The position numbers were made by a program, and so were the translations under genes. A DNA stretch of 11,899 nucleotides from JAICIG01 sp035532215 (GTDB lineage Bacteria > Planctomycetota > Planctomycetia > Pirellulales > JAICIG01), in the NCBI GenBank assembly GCA_035532215.1, contig DATKRK010000264.1:1-11899 (forward strand), written 5' to 3'. Below are positions 6,601 through 11,899 of this stretch, piece by piece. Within the stretch, counting starts at the first letter, position 1, and the number at the start of each line of letters is the position of its first letter. Under the pieces are notes generated by a model that searched no databases, was not told the DNA's origin, and worked only from the letters and a program-made list of their open reading frames with translations.

Positions 6601-7054
6601 CGGCGAACGAGGCGGTCGAGTGCAGACCGACGAGCATGATCTCGCCCATGATGGACGAGATGGGGGCCATGACGGGATTCGCCTCTTGCGGGAGCCGTTC
6701 GCGCGCAAGCTGCAGTTTTTCCGCCACCACTTGCCGGTCGCGGTAAATGTCCGTGCCCCACTCGAACTCGACCCAGACGATCGACAGGCCGATCCCCGAC
6801 GCGGAGCGGACCCGTTGGACTCCAGTGGCTCCATTCAGCAAGTACTCGATCGGCCGGCTCACGAGCAACTCGACTTCCTCCGGCGCCAGGCCCGCAGCCT
6901 CGGTCATGATCGCCACCGTCGGCCGGTTCAGGTCGGGAAAGACGTCGACCGGCATTTGCCGGAGCTGGTACGAGCCGAGCACGATCAGCGCCAGCGCCGC
7001 CATGAGCACGATGGCCCGGTTGCGCAACGAAAAGGCGATGACCTGGTTGAGCAC
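3611..7054 (-). CDS. Heavy-metal RND efflux pump, CusA/CzcA family
   Basis: A 1147-residue inner-membrane proton-driven metal exporter. The N-terminus MLNQVIAFSLRNR and the VDVFPDLNRP stretch are typical of the HME-RND branch. Membrane segment 1 is at about 10-32, segments 2-6 at about 355-513, segment 7 at 545-568 and segments 8-12 at about 905-1092, with the two large periplasmic porter loops between. Segment 4 reads Gly415-Glu-Leu-Thr-Asp419-Asp420-Ala-Ile-Val-Asp424-Val-Glu426-Asn427, retaining the Asp/Asp/Glu proton relay but matching neither the CusA nor the CzcA motif exactly. Aligned from memory with E. coli CusA, the Met573/623/672 triad corresponds to Asn584, Glu636 and His705, so Cu/Ag specificity is doubtful. 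Two extensions are visible: about 20 extra residues in the loop before segment 10 (near 957-980) and a ~55-residue hydrophilic tail. The start is GTG at 7054, 12 nt after the adaptor stop, with GAGGG 8 nt upstream; it gives the standard family N-terminus. Confidence 0.93.
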   Translation of the reverse strand: MLNQVIAFSLRNRAIVLMAALALIVLGSYQLRQMPVDVFPDLNRPTVAIMTEAAGLAPEEVELLVSRPIEYLLNGATGVQRVRSASGIGLSIVWVEFEWGTDIYRDRQVVAEKLQLARERLPQEANPVMAPISSIMGEIMLVGLHSTASFAAPEEQEQKWQELRTLAEFTIRNRLLAVEGVSQVTVMGGVLKQYQVVTSPGRLAAQNVSLQQLVDAAGKANVIAGGGIMERGVEETLIRISGQSLTSKELADTPVLWRDPRPVLIRDVADVRFGGPVKRGEGGVWVKDSGALEGGPSIMLSIQKQPNANTLVLDREMDRVLDELQRELPPDARLERRIFQQADFIRAAIDNVVEAIRDGVIWVFVILFLFLWNLRTSAITLTAIPLSLLVTVLVFSFFGVTINTMTLGGIAVAIGELTDDAIVDVENIFRRLKDNRRKASPDNSLKVVFLASSEVRGSIVYATLIVCLVVLPLFAMSGLEGRMFAPLGLAYIVSLMASLLVSLTVTPVLASILLPRARFMEHREDPLLLRWLKKLDARVLRVTLRHPWPILVTTLALAVLSKLVVMWMGSEFLPPFNEGTLTINLLTEPGTSLVESQRVAERTEKLLLSVPEVLSVSRRTGRAEMDEHAEGVNSSEIDVRVLEHERPKPGWLYAAVRAIPGLHRWGVEAQGRPRDEVVADIRDRITSIPNVKVNIGQPISHRLDHIMSGVRAQIAVKIFGPDLRELRTAAHDAHARMSAVQGTADLQIEPQVEISELRLKVKRREAARYGLAPGDVATLLETAYKGRIVSEVLDEDRRYPIVVWYEKNARDDPGEINKTILDTPSGRKVALGQVAEVLDTSGPNTLNREDVQRRIVVACNVQGRDLAGVVNDIRQALLPVEEQLRKLPGDYRIEYGGQFEAQRQANSRLLLLGLLSIVGVFLLLWKGLESWQAALQVLLVNIPLAALGSVAMLLAINRPGAESLHAAPIWEWPKVWAQATTLSVAHWVGFITLIGIVSRNGIMMISHYVHLMKYEGEAFSEQMIIRGSLERLAPVLMTAFVAMIGLVPLALGAGQTGKEILHPLAIVVIGGLLDSTLMDQIVTPAVFFLFGSKVYDQEASGANDHADVERMAESLFPPRRDRRSHQGNGRPTGGDVVGGLFSPVSKE

Positions 7055-7066
7055 GTCAAGGACCCT

Positions 7067-9322
7067 CTACCTCACCGAGGCGTAAGCGGTTTGTAAATCG
7101 GCCGCCCCGCGGACGGCGATCATTTCCCCCGGCTTGAGCCCGCTTACGACCTGTACGAAGCGGTCGTCGGCGAGCCCGGTGCGCACCAAGCGGCGCTCGA
7201 AACGCCCGTCTTCATGTTGCACGAAGACGTAACTGCGGATGCTTTCGCGCACCACCGCGCCCAAAGGAACGGCCAGCGAAGGCGCTGTCCGCCGGATCGG
7301 CAAAGCGACGTTCGCCAGCATATTTCGCTGGATTCGTCCGCCGCCGCCGCCCTTGATTTCGATCCAGGCCGAGAGCGTGCGATTTTCGGCGCCGAGCGTC
7401 CGCGAGCTTCGCACCACGACGCCCTCGAAGACGGCGTCGGGCTGCGCCACAAGGCGGACTCGGGCTCGCTGGCCGAGGCGCACGTGCGGCGCAGCCCGCT
7501 CCGCTACATAAGCTTCCACCCAGACCGTGGACAAGTCGTTGATTTCGAACAACGGCTCCTGCGCCGCAAGCGACTGGCCCAGGGTCTTGTCGAACCGCAC
7601 CACCGCCCCGCTGATCGGCGCTCGGATCGGGACCGAATCCAACACGCGTTGCTCCGAGAGAATAGTCCGTATGTCTGCCTCGGAAAGGCCGATCGCCTGC
7701 AGTTTGCGACGCGCGGTCTCGCGGTCGTTGACGGCTGCACGGTATTGACTCTCGGTCTCCCAAAGCTGCCGCGCCGCGAGGTTTTGCTCGGCGCTCAGTT
7801 CGCGTCGGCTCTTAAGCAGCGCCAGCAGCAGTTCGCTGCGCAATTGCGCCTTGAGAAGCTGCAATTGCAGGTCTTGAATTTCCAGCCCCGTAATCTCGGC
7901 CAGCACGTCGCCGGCTTGCACGGCCTGTCCGCGCCGGGCGACGATCTTGCGCAGCACGCCGGGAAGCTGCGTTGAAACCGTGGCCCGGCCCTCGGGCGGC
8001 AGATCGACGTTTCCGTCCAGTTCGATAATCTTTTCCGCCGCTCGCGGCTTCGCCGCCTCCACGCGGAGATCGATGTTTTTGGCGCCTGCGGAGCTAAGTC
8101 GCAAGACGCCGGGAAAAAAGTAGGCGGCTAGCTCATGTCCGCCCGTGGTCGCCACGCGATCGCCGGCGAAGACGTCTCCTGGCAGCAGGTATGCGAACTC
8201 CGGCGTCAAGAGAGACACGGCGACATCTCGCTTTCGGTACTCGAAGGCTCGCGAGTTGGCCGCCTCTTCGACGAGCACGTATCGTCCGGCCTGGTCTCCG
8301 AACAGCGCCGTCGCCGGCACGGCGAGCATTTTCTTCGGAGCTGAAATGACGATTTCGGCTTGGCCGTACAGCCCCGGCAAGAAGATGGGTTCTTGACCCG
8401 CCGGGTTCTCAAGATCGGCCCACACGACGCCGAGGTGCGTTTCAGGATCGATATAGGGCGTCTTGACCTTCACCGTGCTTTCGAACGCCTTGTCGGGGTA
8501 CGCGGTCAGCTTCAATCGCACTTTCTGGCCAACCTCGATGCGATGGATATCGCGTTCCAGGACGCCGATTCTGACCCACATCTTCGAGAGATCGACGATT
8601 TCGAACAGGTGCTCGCTGGATTCGACTACCTTGCCCACGGCCAGATCCGCATGAATCACGGCGCCGGCAATCGGACTGCGGACCGGGAGCGACATGAGCT
8701 TGCGCGGCGAGTCCGCGGCGAGCGAATCGACGTCGTCGTCGCTCAGGCCCGCCGTCAACAACTTGTTGCGCGTGATTGTTTCGGCGTCGGCGTTCTCGTG
8801 ATGCTTCGTGCGAGACTCGTACAAATCGCGGCGGGCGATCACTTGTTCGGCATCCAACGTTTCGGCCTGCTCGAGCACCTTCGTCGACAGCCGGGCATCG
8901 TTATGGGCATTGACGAACTCCGACTGCAGGCTTTCCAACTCCAGGCTTTCGATCTCCGCCAGAACCTGGCCCGCCTTCACTTCCTGCCCCGGTTTGACGT
9001 TCAGCGCGGCGATCCGGCCGCCCAGACGCGAGGAGGCCATGGCATGTTGCGTCCAAGGCACGACCAGCGACGCATAGGCGAGCACTTTTTCCACCGGCTC
9101 CCGTAGCGTCGCTTCCGCGGTTGCGACGCCCAAGTTCCCGTGAGCCTCCGGGCTGAGAACGATCGTGCCTTTGGCCCGGTCAACCTGGCTGCCCTTCGCG
9201 GGCAGCGCCGCATGCCCTTCGTGCGCTGACGCGCGACTTGTAGCCGACGCGGCGACGAACATCACCGCGACGATCAGCGCGTGCGACCTCGGATAACCAC
9301 GCCGTATTGCAGGATGCGTCAT
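7067..9322 (-). CDS. Tandem double membrane-fusion (periplasmic adaptor) protein for the RND pump
   Basis: A 751-residue periplasmic adaptor, about twice the usual 350-500 residues, because it holds two complete adaptor modules. A signal peptide ends at about Ala33 (A-S-A then H-E-G-H). Module 1 (about 53-408) has split lipoyl halves at 96-130 and 211-248, an alpha-hairpin between them (130-205), a beta-barrel (249-330) and a membrane-proximal domain (331-408). Module 2 (about 430-751) repeats this order: lipoyl halves 448-482 and 563-600, helices 482-555, barrel 601-676, proximal domain 681-745. Homology between modules is visible by eye: PIAGAV/PISGAV, LFEIVDLSKMWV/LFEINDLSTVWV and VGQKVRLKL/LGQRARVRL. 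Adaptors link an RND trimer to an outer-membrane channel as a ring of six modules, so three copies of this fusion would suffice (inference). The ATG at 9322 was chosen because a GAGG lies 5 nt upstream and the signal peptide starts there; the frame is open to 9457. The stop is 12 nt before the pump gene. Confidence 0.93.
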   Translation of the reverse strand: MTHPAIRRGYPRSHALIVAVMFVAASATSRASAHEGHAALPAKGSQVDRAKGTIVLSPEAHGNLGVATAEATLREPVEKVLAYASLVVPWTQHAMASSRLGGRIAALNVKPGQEVKAGQVLAEIESLELESLQSEFVNAHNDARLSTKVLEQAETLDAEQVIARRDLYESRTKHHENADAETITRNKLLTAGLSDDDVDSLAADSPRKLMSLPVRSPIAGAVIHADLAVGKVVESSEHLFEIVDLSKMWVRIGVLERDIHRIEVGQKVRLKLTAYPDKAFESTVKVKTPYIDPETHLGVVWADLENPAGQEPIFLPGLYGQAEIVISAPKKMLAVPATALFGDQAGRYVLVEEAANSRAFEYRKRDVAVSLLTPEFAYLLPGDVFAGDRVATTGGHELAAYFFPGVLRLSSAGAKNIDLRVEAAKPRAAEKIIELDGNVDLPPEGRATVSTQLPGVLRKIVARRGQAVQAGDVLAEITGLEIQDLQLQLLKAQLRSELLLALLKSRRELSAEQNLAARQLWETESQYRAAVNDRETARRKLQAIGLSEADIRTILSEQRVLDSVPIRAPISGAVVRFDKTLGQSLAAQEPLFEINDLSTVWVEAYVAERAAPHVRLGQRARVRLVAQPDAVFEGVVVRSSRTLGAENRTLSAWIEIKGGGGGRIQRNMLANVALPIRRTAPSLAVPLGAVVRESIRSYVFVQHEDGRFERRLVRTGLADDRFVQVVSGLKPGEMIAVRGAADLQTAYASVR

Positions 9323-9568
9323 AAAGACCTCGATTGCCCGCGGCGCGGGCGTTTGAATCTCGCTGAACTCAATCAACGGTCGCCACGAAAGGCATCGTGG
9401 AGACCTGACTTTCTTGCTCGCGGTGACGAGCGGTTTTAATTTGCAGAACGCACGCATCGAGCCCGTCGCCGACGGCCTGCCGGCCCAAGGGGCCGCCTGC
9501 CCGAGACGAATCTCGGGCAGACGACCGACCAGGCGGCCAACGACGGCAGGGCCATCTCTTGGCAGGCG
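9323..9568 (-). promoter_or_regulatory. Leader between HMA gene and adaptor gene with a perfect hairpin
   Basis: A 246-base gap inside an otherwise tight cluster. It contains a perfect 10-bp stem (9497-9506 with 9511-9520) around a CGAA tetraloop. An alternative or extending outer stem of 8 bp (9491-9498 with 9531-9538) overlaps the base of the inner one. More GC-rich pairing (GGCCC/GGGCC type) follows on the downstream side. On the minus-strand transcript no T-run follows, so an intrinsic terminator is unlikely. It may be an mRNA processing or stability site that sets the adaptor/pump level separately from the HMA gene, or a repeat insertion. I saw no riboswitch class I could name. Confidence 0.5.
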
Positions 9569-9904
9569 TTACGACTTCGGCTTCTTCGTGTAGACGCCGC
9601 TCGGGCCCTCCAACTTGACGGCGGTGTAACCCGCTTTCTCCACCGCCTCCCACAATGCCTTGGGCGAGGGGGCTTGACGTTCCGCCGGCGTGACCACGAA
9701 GAACGACTTCGGCACGTTGGCTTCCACCTGCGCCACGCCCGATACTGCCGTCAGCTTGCCGGCGATTTTCTTGGCGCAGCCGGCGCAGTGCATCCCTTCG
9801 ACGGTCAACACCGTTGGTCGCACTTCGGCGGCCCGCAGCAACGGACCGCTTGCCAATACGATCGCCAACGCGGCCCCTAACAGTCCGGCAACTCGATTTC
9901 GCAT
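9569..9904 (-). CDS. Exported HMA-domain metal-binding protein
   Basis: A 111-residue secreted protein with one heavy-metal-associated (HMA) domain, the fold of MerP and CopZ. Residues 1-25 are a signal peptide ending R-A-A before Glu-Val. The domain begins with a TVLTVEGMHCAGC strand and loop, with the metal ligands Cys40 and Cys43 in G-M-H-C-A-G-C, followed by the first helix (AKKIAGKL), a VAQVEANV strand and a KALWEAVEKAGY second helix. Such proteins bind one soft metal ion through the two cysteines. Being periplasmic, it cannot be a cytosolic chaperone; next to an RND system it likely ferries metal to the adaptor or pump, as CusF does in the enteric Cus system, though the two are unrelated. 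The start at 9904 is supported by AAGGAG 7 nt upstream. It lies 51 nt after the upstream lipoprotein stop, so the two are probably co-transcribed. The metal could be Cu, Ag, Hg, Zn or Cd; sequence alone does not decide. Confidence 0.9.
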   Translation of the reverse strand: MRNRVAGLLGAALAIVLASGPLLRAAEVRPTVLTVEGMHCAGCAKKIAGKLTAVSGVAQVEANVPKSFFVVTPAERQAPSPKALWEAVEKAGYTAVKLEGPSGVYTKKPKS

Positions 9905-9955
9905 GACACAACTCCTTTCAACGTAAAACAGAACAAACAGCCAGCGACGCCTTCC

Positions 9956-10843
9956 TTAGCGGCGCTTTGTCTCATCGGCATCGACGCGTTTCACGTACTT
10001 TTCAGGATCCTGCAACTTCTCGGGATCATTTTTCGCCAGTTTTACGAATTCCTCCACGCAAGGCGGGCAGCAGAACTCATAGGTCTTGCCGCCCACGACC
10101 CAGGTACACTTCGCGTTGGCTTTGGTCAACGTAATTGGGCAAAGCTTATCGCCCGGCTTGGGAAATAAGTCGTGCGCAGGAGTGAACGCCCGAAACTTCT
10201 GCGCCGCGGTCTGCCGCCTATTCGCCGCGATGTCGGATTCCGTATAGGCGCCGCCCGGCGTCAGGAACAGCTTGCGGGCCTCTTCGTCGGCCAGAGCATC
10301 AGGCATCTCTTCCGCATGGGCGGGGCCGTCCGATGACTTGAAGCCAAGGCGGAACCGATCCTTGGCGATGCGGATACTGGGAATCGTCACCTCAACGGGC
10401 TGGCCTTCGAACTGCGGCGGCAATTGTGCGATGAAGACCGATGTCATCTCCCGCGCATCGTCGGCTTGAGGCTTGGGTTCGAACTTGATGGCGGTCGATT
10501 CCGTCTCTCCCGCCGACTTCACATAGGCGGTCAGCGTCTGCCAGGCGACTTCCTCAACCTTCGCCTCGTCCCGCCCGAGCATGTGCAGTCGAACCAATCC
10601 GCCCTTCTCGAAAACCGCCTCCGCGTGATAGCTATCGCGCCCAATGGGCACGATGATGCCGCCATGGGCGCCTAGCAAATGGGCGTGTTCTTCCTCGCCA
10701 GACGCCACCGTCGGCGGCGCCTGCGCCGCACTTGCGGCGGGTTGCGCGGCGGGGGGCGAATTGGATCCGCAGCCAACGGCGAAAATCAGCGCAGCGGCGG
10801 ACGCAACCAGGGCGGCGCCCCAAGACAATACTTGACGAACCAT
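9956..10843 (-). CDS. Metal-binding lipoprotein with YHS/TRASH-like C-terminal motif
   Basis: A 295-residue lipoprotein. Residues 1-24 are the signal with lipobox Ala22-Val-Gly-Cys25, then a disordered Ala/Pro linker (26-48). A His-bearing stretch E-E-E-H-A-H...G-A-H (50-60) follows, then a mostly beta-type region of unrecognised fold (60-170). The C-terminal part has five cysteines: Cys235 in K-L-C-P-I-T, Cys246, and Cys258-Cys259-x2-Cys262 in Y-E-F-C-C-P-P-C. This recalls the YHS/TRASH group of small metal-binding domains (C-P...F-C-C...C), which act as metal sensors or carriers. Facing the periplasm, it probably binds the metal exported by the neighbouring pump. The ATG at 10843 was chosen because AAGGAG lies 7 nt upstream and the lipoprotein signal starts there; the frame runs on to 10885 without support. 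The domain call is by motif only. Confidence 0.82.
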   Translation of the reverse strand: MVRQVLSWGAALVASAAALIFAVGCGSNSPPAAQPAASAAQAPPTVASGEEEHAHLLGAHGGIIVPIGRDSYHAEAVFEKGGLVRLHMLGRDEAKVEEVAWQTLTAYVKSAGETESTAIKFEPKPQADDAREMTSVFIAQLPPQFEGQPVEVTIPSIRIAKDRFRLGFKSSDGPAHAEEMPDALADEEARKLFLTPGGAYTESDIAANRRQTAAQKFRAFTPAHDLFPKPGDKLCPITLTKANAKCTWVVGGKTYEFCCPPCVEEFVKLAKNDPEKLQDPEKYVKRVDADETKRR

Positions 10844-10984
10844 TCTTGTTCTCCTTCGTGAATCAACGGACGCTAAGCGGCACAATGCCGCGCAGCAGTT
10901 GGCCGAGCCTTCCAGGCATGGAGAACCACGCCGAGAACGAGCACAGGCGCAACTGACAAGGAATCCGCAGCGGGATTACCGAGT

Positions 10985-11015
10985 GAAATTAGAAACCGGA
11001 GCGGCGATGTCCGGT
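10985..11015 (-). terminator. Weak terminator candidate after the Cys/His-rich gene
   Basis: Directly after the TAG at 11016-11018, the minus-strand transcript can form a 6-bp stem (ACCGGA, 11010-11015, with TCCGGT, 10995-11000) around a 9-base loop, followed by the T-rich run TTCTAATTTC. The stem is short, so it would at most attenuate read-through into the lipoprotein gene 172 nt further on. I saw no convincing separate promoter in 10844-10994. Confidence 0.3.
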
Positions 11016-11492
11016 CTAGCAGCGCAAAACGTGATGCGCGCGCAGAATCGCCTTGCTATCCCAGAAAGGGGAATCGAGAGAATGCTGCTCGATCGTCAAG
11101 CCGTCGGCTTGCACGCATGGCAGCACGTCAAGGACGGGCGCCAACGCCCGCAACAGAAGTTCGAAGTCGCATTCGAGGGAATCGGCGGAGACGCCTTCCT
11201 CCACTACCGCGACTTGCTGCACGTTATGTCGTTCGCAGGGGCAATCGCAAGGCGCGGCCGGGGGCCGCTTCACAGGAGGCGCAGCCGGGGGCCGCTTCAC
11301 AGGGGCCGGAGCAGTAGCATCACCGGCGTGGTGATGATCATGGCAATGGGAATGCGAATGGGCCTGGTTTTTCACCGCATGGGCAGAGCAGCCCTCGCAT
11401 CCCGACGCGAACTGCTTTACCGCGCAACAGCAGAGCCCCGGACCAAGCCAAGTGGCGGCGATCAGATAGGCGGTGACGCTGAAGCGGACCAT
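11016..11492 (-). CDS. Secreted Cys/His-rich putative metal-binding protein
   Basis: A 158-residue protein of no family I recognise, with 12 cysteines and 12 histidines. Residues 1-20 form a hydrophobic export signal ending L-G-P-G-L before Cys21-Cys-Cys23; the first of these could be a lipobox cysteine, but the fit is imperfect. Then come C-E-G-C (32-35), a histidine cluster with seven His and one Cys between 45 and 55, a duplicated VKRPPAAP linker (65-81), C-D-C-P-C (82-86) and a helical C-terminal half with scattered Cys/His ending in Cys158. This composition suggests binding of transition metals outside the cytoplasm, perhaps as a sponge or donor for the efflux system. The ATG at 11492 was chosen because the signal peptide starts there and the promoter at 11547-11575 lies upstream of it but inside the longer frame from 11597; no clear ribosome binding site is visible. 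It is the first gene of the cluster. Confidence 0.75.
   Translation of the reverse strand: MVRFSVTAYLIAATWLGPGLCCCAVKQFASGCEGCSAHAVKNQAHSHSHCHDHHHAGDATAPAPVKRPPAAPPVKRPPAAPCDCPCERHNVQQVAVVEEGVSADSLECDFELLLRALAPVLDVLPCVQADGLTIEQHSLDSPFWDSKAILRAHHVLRC
11257..11303. repeat. 27-bp in-frame tandem duplication
   Basis: A 20-base word is repeated exactly at 11257-11276 and 11284-11303, a period of 27 bases or nine codons. It encodes the duplicated Pro/Ala/Lys/Arg linker of the Cys/His-rich protein, between its His cluster and its C-D-C-P-C motif, so copy number changes would alter only linker length and keep the frame. Confidence 0.85.
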
Positions 11493-11546
11493 ACGGCAAA
11501 AATAGACCGAAAGAGAATTGACCCCTGGGAAAGGCCGGTCAGTTCT

Positions 11547-11575
11547 ATTATCGGCGACGCTGGCATGAAAATCAA
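11547..11575 (-). promoter_or_regulatory. Sigma-70-like promoter for the metal cluster
   Basis: On the minus strand TTGATT (11570-11575, 4 of 6 to consensus) and GATAAT (11547-11552, 5 of 6) are separated by exactly 17 bases. Transcription would start near 11540, about 48 bases before the ATG at 11492 of the Cys/His-rich gene. It is the best -35/-10 pair I found on this strand next to the cluster. Confidence 0.5.
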
Positions 11576-11668
11576 GGTCGATTTTGTTTGGCCCCACATC
11601 GAATCGCCAACCGATTTCCGGCGGTTAGCCTGCTAAGATCTAAAACAGGAAAGAGTTCGCAAACCCTT

Positions 11669-11709
11669 GTCAACCAATGTACAAAGGACGACTGCACATT
11701 GGTCTTGAC
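11669..11709. promoter_or_regulatory. Interrupted inverted repeat, possible operator
   Basis: Arms 11669-11680 (GTCAACCAATGT) and 11696-11709 are complementary: a 7-bp inner part (CCAATGT/ACATTGG) and a 5-bp outer part (GTCAA/TTGAC) with two extra bases in the right arm. The centre is 15 bases. It lies about 95 bases upstream of the promoter candidate of the metal cluster, within reach of a regulator, but may equally serve a gene outside the window. Confidence 0.35.
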
Positions 11710-11878
11710 ACGAGCTATTTGTCGCATCGCTACCCGGTTATTGAGAAGTCGCGTTCTCGGATTGGCCGTAGACTGCGCAAGATCGTGGTTCCGTAAAGAG
11801 ATCGTTTGTTCTGTTTTTGTTCGGCCACGACGGGGCATCTTTCGTTTGATGACTCAAACGCGGAAAACTTTTCTCTAG

Positions 11879-11898
11879 CCCAGGCGTTTACGCCTGGG
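11879..11898. repeat. Perfect palindrome at the right edge
   Basis: CCCAGGCG (11879-11886) and CGCCTGGG (11891-11898) form a perfect 8-bp stem with a TTTA loop, and pairing may extend beyond the window. The motif resembles a short repeat I recall scattered in planctomycete spacers. A terminator role for a gene to the right cannot be judged. Confidence 0.6.
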
Positions 11899-11899
11899 A

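Larger units (their letters stand above)
11493..11899. other. Spacer at the right end, no convincing gene
   Basis: The stretch is visibly richer in A/T than the genes. Frames of 88-96 codons are open on both strands, but the plus one needs a TTG start and neither has a ribosome binding site or a recognisable protein. It holds the promoter candidate at 11547-11575, an interrupted inverted repeat (11669-11709), a perfect 7-bp hairpin (11843-11849 with 11854-11860, loop TGAC) and the palindrome at the very edge (11879-11898). Confidence 0.5.

Noticed and set aside
9323..9457. Longer N-terminus of the adaptor protein (45 more residues)
   Set aside because: The added part has no export signal, and a good signal peptide begins at the ATG at 9322, preceded by a GAGG.
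11588..11878. Open plus-strand frame at the right end (96 codons)
   Set aside because: It needs a TTG start, has no ribosome site, and crosses the inverted repeat and a hairpin; no protein family is recognisable.

Overview
The window looks like a chromosomal segment of a high-GC planctomycete, probably a Pirellulales-like lineage. The strongest evidence is a DUF1559 pseudopilin-like protein with a prepilin N-terminus and a C-terminal H-X9-DG motif, a family greatly expanded in Planctomycetota. Several families of short palindromic repeats in the spacers fit the same picture. No organism-specific marker such as rRNA is present, so this is an inference. All convincing intact genes lie on the minus strand; one degraded gene lies on the plus strand.

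Left part (1-3159). The first 900 bases hold no convincing gene but three separate palindromic elements, one of them a large nested hairpin at 183-330. The DUF1559 gene follows (902-1951, minus). Next comes a spacer with a palindrome that resembles a sigma-54 site, then a plus-strand remnant of an acetamidase/formamidase gene (2360-2776) that lacks its N-terminal half, and a cluster of hairpin-forming direct repeats (2803-3010).

Central and right part (3160-11492). Six minus-strand genes, read from right to left, form a metal-handling and efflux cluster: a secreted Cys/His-rich protein (11016-11492), a lipoprotein with a YHS/TRASH-like cysteine motif (9956-10843), an exported HMA metal-binding protein (9569-9904), a large periplasmic adaptor (7067-9322), a heavy-metal RND pump (3611-7054), and a small lipoprotein with a Cys-rich tail (3160-3477). 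The adaptor and pump are 12 nt apart and clearly co-transcribed; the HMA gene is 51 nt below the lipoprotein. The proposed scheme is that the exported Cys/His proteins capture metal outside the inner membrane and pass it to the adaptor-pump complex for expulsion. No outer-membrane channel gene and no regulator gene lie in the window.

Most notable. The adaptor is a head-to-tail fusion of two complete membrane-fusion modules, which would let three polypeptides build the six-module ring expected around an RND trimer. The pump is CusA/CzcA-like, but by recalled alignment the CusA methionine triad is replaced by Asn, Glu and His, and its fourth membrane segment reads D-D-A-I-V-D-V-E-N. The substrate is therefore uncertain and need not be Cu/Ag. 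An HMA protein takes the place that CusF holds in the enteric Cus system.

The right end (11493-11899) has a good sigma-70-like promoter for the cluster, an interrupted inverted repeat and two tight hairpins, but no convincing gene.
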